From assembly GCA_900555855.1 (NCBI GenBank), contig USML01000004.1, positions 1-34,081 of the forward strand: a stretch of 34,081 nt of DNA. The letters are read 5' to 3'. The position numbers were made by a program, and so were the translations under genes. The stretch is from an uncultured Eubacteriales bacterium. Lineage in GTDB: Bacteria > Bacillota > Clostridia > Oscillospirales > Butyricicoccaceae. Below the pieces are notes generated by a model, which saw only the letters and a list, made by a program, of their open reading frames with translations, did not search any database and was not told the origin of the DNA. Shown piece after piece: positions 23,604-31,640 of the stretch (its first letter is position 1; each line of letters starts with the position of its first letter).

Positions 23604-26147
23604 ATGAAGAAGTTTTTTGAAGGCGGCGAAACCTTTGTCCTGACTTCCTATCGCATCAAGGCGGCCCCCATCGCAGAGGACGATGGAGCCAGCGCAAGGC
23701 TTGCAAAGACGATCTGCGAGGATGCCTGCTATTTATCCTCTGCGGGAAACGGGCAAACGGCCATTGAGATCCTCCGGATCGCCGGAAGAAGCGCAGGCAG
23801 CCCGATCCATCATCTGCTTACGCTCCGGACCCACGACCGTTCGGAGCAGGATTGTGTCGTCCGTCAGGAAGCGCTCGAAAAAGGCATCCTCTCGCTTCTC
23901 CGCCAGTCCGGCTTTGCCGTCGAGGAAGTGCCCTTTGCGGCCTACCGAGCGCAGCTTTCCGCGATGGACGCCGGCTCGGTCTGGGCATTGATAAAGCAGG
24001 ATGTTCAGGAATACGGCGTGCAGGAAACCTATCGCTCGCCGTCTGTGGCCGAAAGGGTCGACTGGAAGCGGATCTACGCCGCTTTGGACGGCTCCGGCTG
24101 CGGGTTATGCATTCAGATCATTCCTGCGCTGCTGTCGGATAGCGAACGCCGGCTGATCGCAAAAAACGCGGCTCGCTGCGCTCAGGCCGTGGACGGCGCG
24201 GTCCCAGCCATGCGCGACAGCCTTGCCGCAGCGTCGGCAGCGCGCTGGACCGCCTATGCCAAGGAGCTTCTGCGGCCCTTTGCGGAGGTAAACATCGTGG
24301 TTGCCGGGGCGGCAGCCGACGCCGCACTGCTCGCCGCCAGGCTCCGGCAGTCTGTGGATGCGGCGGCCTTTCGGACCGCTGCCGTTTCCGGATACCGGGA
24401 ATACAGCATTTATAACCAGCCCTGGAAGCTCGCCCGCGCCCTCAAAGCCGCGGATCCGGCAAGCCTGCGCAAGTGGGCCGCAGACGAGGTTTCCCGGATC
24501 TTTCAGCTTCCGGTACAGGGCAGCTGCTTTATCGGCATGGATGGAAACGCATTCTCCCTAATGCCCGAGGTCGATCTTCTGCCCGGGCAGCTGACTTGCG
24601 GCGGCAAGGAGAATCTGTATCTGGGAAGGTCCGTATATTCTTCGCAGCGCCTCTTTCTTCCTCTGGAGCAGCTGCTGCTCCACACCGCCGTAATGGGGAA
24701 ATCGGGCGTTGGAAAAACCACCTTCCTGAAGCAGCTGATCACCCAGCTCCAGCGCCGGAGCATCCCGGTTTTGATCCTTGAGCCGGTCAAGCGGGAATAC
24801 CGTGATCTGGCCGCCGGCATGCAAAACAGCAGGATCTTTACGGTAGAGCGCCCGGTCGTCCCCCTGCTGATCAACCCGTTCTGCGTCCCCAAAGGTGTGC
24901 CGCTGGGAGAATACAGGAGCAGCCTGCTTTCTGCGTTTAAGGCCGCTTTTTCCTTGCCCGATCCGCTGCCGGCCCTTTTTGAAACGGCGATCTCCGAGGC
25001 ATATACCCTGAACGGATGGACGGACATAAGCAAAACCGGCGACAGCAATGTCACGGTTTTTGATATGGCCGACTTTATCCGGGTCTTTCAGCGCGTCATC
25101 GCCAGATCCAGCTACAGCAGCGAAGTCAAAGGCAATCTGATGTCCGGCGGCGCGCTCCGGCTTCGATCTCTCATCGAACGGTGCCCGCGCACCTTTGATA
25201 CGATACATTCTACCTCCGTGGAGGATCTTTTGAACGGATGCGCCGTTCTTGAGATGGGAAGCCTTGAGCCGGAGCAAAAATCCCTGGTTTCCGCGCTGAC
25301 GCTCATCCGCATACTGGCCTATTTGAAAGCCACGCGAAAAAGCGAACACCGGCTTAAAAACATCATCCTGATCGACGAGGCTCACGCTTTGCTGGATCAG
25401 GGGGAGGGGGCTACTCAGGAGGAAAAAGCGCTGAACAGCGCCATGACGCAGTTAATGATCAACCTCATTACGGAGATCCGGGCCTATGGGGTCGGGGTCG
25501 TCTTTTCCGATCAGTCCCCTTCGCGCGTCGGCGGACGAATGCTTGATAATGTTGACAATATCCTGTCCTTTCGGTTAAGCGGTCAGGAGGCGGAAATGCT
25601 GAGAAAGCACATTGGCGCAGATTGCAGCCTTTGCGAGGTCCTTCCCCGGCTGTCCGCCGGCGAGTTTGTGCTCAAAAATCGTTTTCTCCGCTCGGCTTTG
25701 CCCGCCAGAACGGATCACACCCCCGGCCGGGAGCCGCGGACGCCTGTTTCAGATGAAGCCATCGTCCAAGCCCACGCAAAGTATCTGGCGGCCCACGCCA
25801 GAGATTACTGCCCGTTTGCCTTTTGTAAAAGCGCCGGGTGTGACCGTTGCTCCGCCGCCCTCCGGGAAGAAGCAAATATGCTTGCAGCGCAGATCTTTGC
25901 CGGGCGGCAGCCCAAGCTGACCACTCCGGAAGCGGTCGCCGCTCACATCGTTCGCATTCCAGCCGCCTTGTCCTCTCCCGGCGGCGCCGGAAATGCGGCG
26001 AAGTTCAGAAAAAAGTGCGGCTGCGTCGCCATACACCTCCTGAGAAAATGCGCCATGGAAAACGGCATAGCCTTTGGCGCACAAGCCGTAACAAAGCTGT
26101 TGGCAGAGATGCCTCAACACGGAAAGGAAGGAACCGAATATGCGTGA
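23604..26147 (+). CDS. HerA/VirB4-like P-loop ATPase
   Basis: An 847-residue protein from ATG 23604 after TAGGAGG. The motor domain begins with HTAVMGKSGVGKTTFLKQL (Walker A, residues 365-372) and continues to IILIDEAH (Walker B, D591/E592) and VVFSDQSPSRVGGRMLDNV, the FtsK-HerA superfamily order. KREYRDLAAG after the first strand is typical of HerA and VirB4-type pumps. The ~360-residue N-terminal region is of unknown fold. Near the C-terminus a Cys cluster (CPFAFCKSAGCDRC) suggests another metal site. Such ATPases form hexamers that move DNA or protein. Its gene overlaps the nuclease gene by eight bases, which suggests that they work together. Confidence 0.82.
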   Translation: MKKFFEGGETFVLTSYRIKAAPIAEDDGASARLAKTICEDACYLSSAGNGQTAIEILRIAGRSAGSPIHHLLTLRTHDRSEQDCVVRQEALEKGILSLLRQSGFAVEEVPFAAYRAQLSAMDAGSVWALIKQDVQEYGVQETYRSPSVAERVDWKRIYAALDGSGCGLCIQIIPALLSDSERRLIAKNAARCAQAVDGAVPAMRDSLAAASAARWTAYAKELLRPFAEVNIVVAGAAADAALLAARLRQSVDAAAFRTAAVSGYREYSIYNQPWKLARALKAADPASLRKWAADEVSRIFQLPVQGSCFIGMDGNAFSLMPEVDLLPGQLTCGGKENLYLGRSVYSSQRLFLPLEQLLLHTAVMGKSGVGKTTFLKQLITQLQRRSIPVLILEPVKREYRDLAAGMQNSRIFTVERPVVPLLINPFCVPKGVPLGEYRSSLLSAFKAAFSLPDPLPALFETAISEAYTLNGWTDISKTGDSNVTVFDMADFIRVFQRVIARSSYSSEVKGNLMSGGALRLRSLIERCPRTFDTIHSTSVEDLLNGCAVLEMGSLEPEQKSLVSALTLIRILAYLKATRKSEHRLKNIILIDEAHALLDQGEGATQEEKALNSAMTQLMINLITEIRAYGVGVVFSDQSPSRVGGRMLDNVDNILSFRLSGQEAEMLRKHIGADCSLCEVLPRLSAGEFVLKNRFLRSALPARTDHTPGREPRTPVSDEAIVQAHAKYLAAHARDYCPFAFCKSAGCDRCSAALREEANMLAAQIFAGRQPKLTTPEAVAAHIVRIPAALSSPGGAGNAAKFRKKCGCVAIHLLRKCAMENGIAFGAQAVTKLLAEMPQHGKEGTEYA

Positions 26148-26844
26148 GTTTCGCGGCACAGCAGCGGAATTTTCTGAAACCGCGGAGATGGATGCGCCGG
26201 AGAAGGGGGCATGGTCTGCGTTTGATCCCCCCGAGCTGGATGAGCTCGGAATGGATCTGCCAGAAAGGCCCGATGCGGGGGATCCCACCGGCTTTTCCCG
26301 GGAGCCGGCATTCGACAAAGGGGACATTCGCTCCGAAGCGGAAAAGGCGGCGGATCATGCCCGCGCTTACGGCTTTCACAAAGCGGCCGACTACATAGCG
26401 CGGCATTATGACGGAGACAAGTTCGTCCCCGGGGATCCCATCCCCATAACCACCCGCAACATGGCGCTCGACGGTCTCAAGTCCGAAAACGGCGTATCCT
26501 TTGAACGGCGGACCGCGGAGCTTGCCCACGGGCTCTCTGTCGAAGGGGTTTTCCCTGAATTCGATAGCAAGCACCATGTGGACCTTGGAAGCGCCGCAAA
26601 GGACATGAGCCTTCACTGGCAGTTCAGCGCCTGCCGGGAGGATTTTCAGGATCATCTGTGCGACAGCCCCGAAACGCTGCGGGACATAACCTTTGGCGCG
26701 ATGGAACGGATGGATTCCCCGCAGGGATATGCCCCCGCAGGCTTCACCTGGCAGCACAACCCCGAAACGGGCAGCTTTGATCTGGTCTCGCAAGACGATC
26801 ATTCTGTGGGGCATACAGGCGGGAACGCCCTTTGGGGAAGCTGA
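26140..26844 (+). CDS. WHH-type HNH nuclease, toxin-like effector
   Basis: A 234-residue protein whose ATG overlaps the ATPase stop. The C-terminal 100 residues match the HNH/Endo VII WHH nuclease family common at the tips of polymorphic toxins: FPEFDSKHHVDLG, then AGFTWQHNPETGSFDLV, then DDHSVGHTGGNALWG. H206, H221 and H225 are kept, but the first His of WHH is Gln (Q205). The N-terminal ~60 residues are acidic and Pro-rich, perhaps disordered. WHH proteins cut DNA. There is no secretion signal or obvious immunity gene next to it. A terminator follows, so it closes the first gene group. Activity is uncertain because of the Gln. Confidence 0.75.
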   Translation: MREFRGTAAEFSETAEMDAPEKGAWSAFDPPELDELGMDLPERPDAGDPTGFSREPAFDKGDIRSEAEKAADHARAYGFHKAADYIARHYDGDKFVPGDPIPITTRNMALDGLKSENGVSFERRTAELAHGLSVEGVFPEFDSKHHVDLGSAAKDMSLHWQFSACREDFQDHLCDSPETLRDITFGAMERMDSPQGYAPAGFTWQHNPETGSFDLVSQDDHSVGHTGGNALWGS

Positions 26845-26913
26845 AAGGCGGCTTTCGCGGCCCCCGATCCATTCCATTGGGCCTTTCTTGCGTTTCTTGC
26901 CCCTGTTATCTGA

Positions 26914-26942
26914 GAAGAGAGCGGCCTCCGCTCTCTTCTTTT
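26914..26942 (+). terminator. Terminator between the two gene groups
   Basis: An 11 bp stem, 26914-26924 with 26928-26938, three-base loop, then TTTT. It divides the locus in two transcription units. The remaining bases to 27002 hold no gene that I can support. Confidence 0.75.
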
Positions 26943-27002
26943 CGTTTGGAGCTTTGCCCTCCCTCCTCCGTATGAATGGGCAGAAGCAAACATGAGCGCT
27001 CT

Positions 27003-27046
27003 GTGGAGATTTTGCCCGGCGGCTCCGTATTCAGAGACAACAAGAC
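27003..27046 (+). promoter_or_regulatory. Promoter-like element, copy 2 (before the protease/ATPase gene group)
   Basis: GTGGAGA (27003-27009), CCGGCGG, CCGTAT (27025-27030), CAGAGACA and GACAG, matching copy 1 at 16522-16563. It follows a terminator and precedes the next start by 17 bases after the last box. Shared control of both gene groups is the simplest reading. Confidence 0.55.
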
Positions 27047-27062
27047 AGAAAGGATGAGAACG

Positions 27063-27269
27063 ATGCGGACTTTTAACGAAATCATGGGGGTTGGAAACGC
27101 GGATCTGAAGGGCCTGATCATGGAGAAGCTGCCCGATTCTCCGATCGTTACGGCAAAGAAAAAGCTCTATGTCCCCGAAAGGAAGCTGATCCTTATGGAT
27201 CAGCTGACCGAACAGGAATCCCGGCGCTTCATGGGCGGGAACCGGGATCAGGGAGGTTGGATCGTATGA
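27063..27269 (+). CDS. Small protein, unknown, first gene of the second group
   Basis: A 68-residue protein. ATG 27063 lies eight bases after AAAGGA; an ATG at 27054 overlaps that site. It is mixed-charge, begins MRTFNEIMGVGNADLKGLI and ends NRDQGGWIV, with KKKLYVPERKLILMDQL in the middle. There is no membrane segment or cysteine. Its stop overlaps the ClpP-like start (ATGA), so the two are translationally coupled and perhaps partners. I recognise no family. Confidence 0.6.
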   Translation: MRTFNEIMGVGNADLKGLIMEKLPDSPIVTAKKKLYVPERKLILMDQLTEQESRRFMGGNRDQGGWIV

Positions 27270-27856
27270 ACTATCTGATGAAGAAGGCCGTTAATCTCAA
27301 CGGGCAGGACATGATGCTGACTCCCGTGGATATCGACTTTGCCCATCGCACCATCTCTCTCACTGGGGAGATCGACGATGATGCGGCGGCCGTTATGAAC
27401 TCTGCGCTCCGGTGTCTCGCCAGAGACTCGGAGGAGGATATCACCATCTATATCCAGAGCCCGGGCGGATCGGTCTCCGCCGGCTTCAGCATCTATGATA
27501 CCGTAAAGGCGCTGAAGTGCGATGTTGCTACCGTGGCCTGCGGCATGGCGGCGAGCATGGGGGCCTTTCTTCTGGCCGCCGCCGGGACAAGGGGCAAGCG
27601 CTGGTGCCAGCCGAATGCGGAGGTCCTGATCCATCAGCCCCTTGGCGGGACCACCGGTCAGGCCACAGACATCCGCATTCATGCCCAGCACATCCTCAAA
27701 ACGCGAGAGAAGCTCAACAGGATCCTCTCCGCTTGTACCGGGCAGTCTTCCAGAAAGATCGAAAGCGACACCGAGCGCGACAACATCATGAGCGCAGAGG
27801 AAGCGCTCAAATATGGCCTTGTGGACAGGATCGGCGACCCGATTTCCGAATGGTGA
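27266..27856 (+). CDS. ClpP-like serine protease
   Basis: A 196-residue protein from ATG 27266 after GGGAGG. It has the ClpP fold signature: IYIQSPGGSVSAGFSIYD, then GMAASMGAFLLAAAG with catalytic S97, EVLIHQPLGG with H123, and SDTERDNIMSAEEALKYGLVD with D172. The triad and the length match ClpP. ClpP forms a barrel that degrades proteins fed by an unfoldase. No ClpX or ClpA is seen nearby; the partner could be one of the ATPases in this locus. It is most unlikely to be the housekeeping ClpP given its setting. A modifier-directed degradation role is inferred. Confidence 0.9.
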   Translation: MNYLMKKAVNLNGQDMMLTPVDIDFAHRTISLTGEIDDDAAAVMNSALRCLARDSEEDITIYIQSPGGSVSAGFSIYDTVKALKCDVATVACGMAASMGAFLLAAAGTRGKRWCQPNAEVLIHQPLGGTTGQATDIRIHAQHILKTREKLNRILSACTGQSSRKIESDTERDNIMSAEEALKYGLVDRIGDPISEW

Positions 27857-27869
27857 ACGGAGGTATCGT

Positions 27870-28655
27870 ATGAAACGCTATGACATCGCCAGGCCCATTG
27901 GGCTTGCCACGCCCTGCAGCGAGATCGAGCGCACCTGCAGCAACGCGCATCTGTATAAGCGGTGCGGCCTTCGTCCGAAGCACTATATCATTCCCCTCGA
28001 CGCCGGCTCCGGCAGGACGACGCTGCTGGAATACATGGCCGTCCGCTACAAGGCGGCGGGCGTCCTGCGCTTCACCAGCGGTCTGGATGACTATATCGAG
28101 ATCACCCTTGATGGCTCGCTTCAGCAGCTCCGGCAGGCATTCGCCGCGATCGACTCTGCCGCGGTGTATACCAACGACTACTGCAACATGATCGGCATGG
28201 ATATCAGCGGGATCGCCGCGCACCTCGGCGAGACGCAGCTTTCCGAGTTTATGAAGCACTGCAGGCGGGTGTGCGAGCACGCATGCGTTGTCTTCTTTGT
28301 CCATACGGCGCCCAGCCGGAACGAGGAGAAGCTCCTGGAAAAGCTGTGCGAGACCGTCGACAACATCAAGCGGCTCGAAGTCGAGCCTTACAGCAAGGAG
28401 GATCTCTGCGATCTGATCGTCAAAATGGTCGGGGAACACGGCATCCGGATCCGGCATGAGCCCATCTTCCGCGCCGCGCTTGCGGCCATGGTCTCGGATT
28501 TCCGGATCGCCGGCGTCAAGGACGCAATTGCCGCCGCCGATGCCCTGGTCCATTTTGCCGACTTCACGGGTTTTACCCCCGCGGTTGACGAAGACAGCCT
28601 GAAATCCATGATCACCAGCTGGCACAATGCCCCAGAGAGGAGCGAAGTGAAATGA
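27870..28655 (+). CDS. AAA-like P-loop protein with Arg in place of Walker Lys
   Basis: A 261-residue protein from ATG 27870 after CGGAGG. The P-loop-like IIPLDAGSGRTTLLEYM puts R49 where the Walker A Lys should be. The second core strand, CVVFFVHTAPSRNEE, lacks the usual DE of Walker B. The later part (VEPYSKEDLCDLIVKMV ... GVKDAIAAADALVHF) is like the helical lid of AAA+ proteins. I infer a AAA+-derived protein that may bind but poorly hydrolyse nucleotide. It sits between ClpP-like and VirD4-like genes and overlaps the latter (ATGA), so an adaptor or lid role for the protease is possible. Confidence 0.6.
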   Translation: MKRYDIARPIGLATPCSEIERTCSNAHLYKRCGLRPKHYIIPLDAGSGRTTLLEYMAVRYKAAGVLRFTSGLDDYIEITLDGSLQQLRQAFAAIDSAAVYTNDYCNMIGMDISGIAAHLGETQLSEFMKHCRRVCEHACVVFFVHTAPSRNEEKLLEKLCETVDNIKRLEVEPYSKEDLCDLIVKMVGEHGIRIRHEPIFRAALAAMVSDFRIAGVKDAIAAADALVHFADFTGFTPAVDEDSLKSMITSWHNAPERSEVK

Positions 28656-30484
28656 GCAGAAGCGAGCGTTGGAACACCGTCAGCGAGATCAAGCACAGGT
28701 TTCACGAAACCACGGACCCGGCGAACGGCGCCGGTCCGGTGGTGTATGTGGAAAACGGCAGAAAGTATTCTGACGACAGCGAATCGCACATCGCGGTGAT
28801 CGGCCGTACCGGCAAAGGCAAAAGCCAGTGCTGCAGCCTTCCGTATATGCGGGAAATTCTCCAAAAGGGCGAGAGCCTGATCATGCTCGACCCCAAGGGT
28901 GAGGGCTATCGGCGGAACGCCTGCTACATTCCCGCGCATTATCAGGTCTTTTGCGTTGACTTCCGCAACCCGCGCAGGAGCCCTACCAGATGGAACCCGC
29001 TGAGCACCCCGTATCGGCTCTTCTGCTCCAAAGATCCCGACGACAACGATATTGCAAGCTCCATGCTCAGCGAGCTTTGGAACGGGGTTTATCCCCACGA
29101 GGTCCATTCCGACAAGTTCTGGACGGATTCATCCGCAAATTATGCAAAAGGATTGACTTATGGGCTGTTTGAAACCGCGAAAAAGGAAACCATCCATCTG
29201 GATAGCGTTGCGGTCATGATGGATCAATCCGAAATTCGCTATGGCGCCCCCGGCAGCACCATTCTGAAGGAGTTTTACGAGCAGCTCCCCCTGGATTCGC
29301 TGGCAAAACGAAATCTTGCGCCCTATGCGACCGCGCCCAGCGAGACGCGGGCCTCCATCCACAGCGTGGCCGCTTCGGGCCTGGAGGTCTTCAGCCGCAG
29401 CAAGGGCCTTATGGAAATGCTCAGCGACGATACGCTGAACATTCTGGATATCGATGTAAACCGGCCCTTCATTCTGACGGTCATCACCCCGGATGAGACC
29501 GATGTGTATGATACCCTTTCCGGCCTGCTCGTCTCCCAGGTCTCCCAGCACCTGATCCGCGTGGCGCAGGAAATGGGCGGCCGGCTCCCCATCAGAGTAA
29601 ACATCATCCTGGAGGAGCTTGGCTCGGTCGGCAAGAGCATCCCCTCTCTGCCCAATCTGATGGTGGCCAGCCGCAGCCGGAATATGCGGCTGATGCTGGT
29701 CCTTCAGAGCAACGCTCAGCTCGTCGATGTCTACGGCAAGAGCAAGGCCGAAACGATCAACTCCTGCATTGGCATTACCATCGGCTTTTCCACCAACAGC
29801 TGGGAAACGCTCACCGAGTGGGCGCAGCGCTGCGGCGAAAAGCAGCTCGAAAACTGCGGCCATATTCTGAAAGAGCCGCTGATCACGGCGTCGCAGCTGG
29901 CCGCAATGCCCACCGGTACTGCGCTGGTCATGGTGGACAGCCAGTACAAGTTCATCGCGCATCTTCCTTTCTACGATGAGCTGTACGACAATTCCAAATG
30001 GAGCGCGCCGCAGTATGCGCCCGCTGCAGGCGGGCGGCCGTTCCGATCCATTGATTTTGAAGCTATGGTCAAGCGGCTCAAGCGGAAGCAAATGGAATCT
30101 GCTCTTTCGAGCCTTTCCGCCGAGCGGAAAGCGCCCGGGGCCTTCCCCTTCCCGGAGGGCGCGGGACCCCGCGGCTCCACAGACATCGACCTCCTGGTTT
30201 CGAAGATCGATGCAAAAATCGCCGAGCTGGAAGCGGAGGAGCTGGCAGAGCGGAAAAAGCAGGACGCAGAAAAGAACTATCCTGTGGTCATCACCGATTG
30301 TCAGGGCAATCGGACAAAGATCGCACGCCTGATCGCCGCGGCCGCAGGGGAAAGCCTTGAAAAGGCGGCAAAAAGGCTGGCCCAGCTCCCTGTGGAGCTT
30401 TCTTTCCGCACCAAAGGCGAAGCCTTGCGCTTCGTCAGAGATATTACGAACGCCGGCGGCAAGGCGACGATCAAAACATCGTAA
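28652..30484 (+). CDS. VirD4/TraG-like ATPase with L7/L12-like C-terminal domain
   Basis: A 610-residue protein, ATG 28652, overlapping the previous stop. HIAVIGRTGKGKSQCCSLP (Walker A, 51-58), SLIMLDPKGEGYR (D80), then a long motor domain with VNIILEELGSVGKSI and VLQSNAQL match type IV coupling proteins. The N-terminal membrane segments of true coupling proteins are absent. After a charged coiled stretch (about 515-540), residues 542-610 (VVITDCQGNRTKIARLI, then ESLEKAAKRLAQLP, then AGGKATIK) resemble the ribosomal L7/L12 C-terminal domain, a fold shared with ClpS. No relaxase or other mating-pore gene is present. I infer an ATPase that recruits substrates rather than a conjugation protein. 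Confidence 0.8.
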   Translation: MSRSERWNTVSEIKHRFHETTDPANGAGPVVYVENGRKYSDDSESHIAVIGRTGKGKSQCCSLPYMREILQKGESLIMLDPKGEGYRRNACYIPAHYQVFCVDFRNPRRSPTRWNPLSTPYRLFCSKDPDDNDIASSMLSELWNGVYPHEVHSDKFWTDSSANYAKGLTYGLFETAKKETIHLDSVAVMMDQSEIRYGAPGSTILKEFYEQLPLDSLAKRNLAPYATAPSETRASIHSVAASGLEVFSRSKGLMEMLSDDTLNILDIDVNRPFILTVITPDETDVYDTLSGLLVSQVSQHLIRVAQEMGGRLPIRVNIILEELGSVGKSIPSLPNLMVASRSRNMRLMLVLQSNAQLVDVYGKSKAETINSCIGITIGFSTNSWETLTEWAQRCGEKQLENCGHILKEPLITASQLAAMPTGTALVMVDSQYKFIAHLPFYDELYDNSKWSAPQYAPAAGGRPFRSIDFEAMVKRLKRKQMESALSSLSAERKAPGAFPFPEGAGPRGSTDIDLLVSKIDAKIAELEAEELAERKKQDAEKNYPVVITDCQGNRTKIARLIAAAAGESLEKAAKRLAQLPVELSFRTKGEALRFVRDITNAGGKATIKTS

Positions 30485-30518
30485 CTCTGCAGCCATTGTA
30501 AGAAAAAAGGAGGGGGCA

Positions 30519-31640
30519 ATGAAAGAAAAGGCCGGTCGGCGCGGGATCGCAGCCAACCGAATTCCCTTCGAGCGGTTTGTCCGCCTGTTTGGCTTAATCG
30601 AAGCAGCGCTTGTGTTTCTTTATGCAAAATGGTTTGCATCATTTTCCGTCTATGGGATCCGCCTTTGGGTGTTGATCACCATTGCCGCCGCCCTTGCCGG
30701 GGGCAATCTTATCCTTTCCTGGAAATGGGAAAGAAACTGGATCAGCCTGATAAGCGGGACTTTGCTGCCGGTGCTGGCATATGAAGCCGCCAGTCTGTGG
30801 AAATACTTCACAGTCGTGCGCATCCTTCTCCTCGCCGGCGGCTTTGTTTCGGCTGCGGTTGGCCTGCTCTGGGCCGCAAGGAAGGGGAAGCAGCTCCAGC
30901 GGGTTCGCCGCAGACGCGCGCGGTTCGTGGCAAACGCCGCCTTTGCCGCCCGCATCCTCTGTTGTCTGGCGCTGCTGGGCGCCTGTATCTGTGGAAAAGT
31001 CCTGATCGCTTCCCACTGCACGGTCCGTTACAGCGATATCGCGTATACCCGGTCCGAAGCCTATAACGATATACCGGATTATGAGAACTCGCTTGCCGCG
31101 AACATTGCGACCGTCGCAAAGATCGATCCGGACGGGGGATGGGGGAGCCTTTCCCTGGAAGAAAAGCGCACGGTGTTGGAAACCGTGGTCCGTGTCGAGT
31201 GCAGATATCTGGGCATGCAGGACTCCGCTCCGGCCTTTGCGCTGGCCCATCTGAAGGAAGACCTGCTCGGGCAGTACGACAGCGAAGCCGATACGGTAAC
31301 GCTTTCCTATCGCTATGTGGTTGATTCAAACGCGAGCGGATACTCCGTGGTTCAGGTCCTCTGCCACGAGCTTTATCATCGCTATCAGCACTATCAGGTA
31401 AAGCTCCTTCAAGCCATCCGCAGCAGCGACGCCACAGCAAAATACGCCGGGCTTCTGATGCTCGACGCCGCCGGGATCTATGAGGACGAGCTTCGCAGCT
31501 ACATTTCTCCGGACGACGGTTCCGGCCTTTCGTATTCCATGTATCGCGCGCAAAGGCTTGAGCGTGACGCCGAAAAATACGGCAATGCCTCCGTCGCGGA
31601 TTACTTCGAGCAGATCCGCTCCTACCTGAAGGCCAATTGA
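30519..31640 (+). CDS. Membrane zincin metallopeptidase (HExxH)
   Basis: A 373-residue protein from ATG 30519 after AAGGAGGGGG. The N-terminal half has four or five membrane segments (about residues 20-40, 46-66, 76-92, 98-116 and 140-160). The C-terminal half holds VVQVLCHELYHRYQHY: H283, E284, H287 form a zincin site, with a possible third ligand at E348 or E352 in RLERDAEKYG. HExxH peptidases use zinc to cut proteins; this one seems membrane-tethered. It is the last gene of the group and runs toward the recombinase. The opposite strand stays open across much of it, but the membrane segments and motif make the + strand gene real. Confidence 0.75.
   Translation: MKEKAGRRGIAANRIPFERFVRLFGLIEAALVFLYAKWFASFSVYGIRLWVLITIAAALAGGNLILSWKWERNWISLISGTLLPVLAYEAASLWKYFTVVRILLLAGGFVSAAVGLLWAARKGKQLQRVRRRRARFVANAAFAARILCCLALLGACICGKVLIASHCTVRYSDIAYTRSEAYNDIPDYENSLAANIATVAKIDPDGGWGSLSLEEKRTVLETVVRVECRYLGMQDSAPAFALAHLKEDLLGQYDSEADTVTLSYRYVVDSNASGYSVVQVLCHELYHRYQHYQVKLLQAIRSSDATAKYAGLLMLDAAGIYEDELRSYISPDDGSGLSYSMYRAQRLERDAEKYGNASVADYFEQIRSYLKAN

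Noticed and set aside
28652..30484. A complete conjugation system around the VirD4-like ATPase
   Set aside because: No relaxase, VirB6 or pilus-type genes are present and the ATPase lacks its usual membrane segments.
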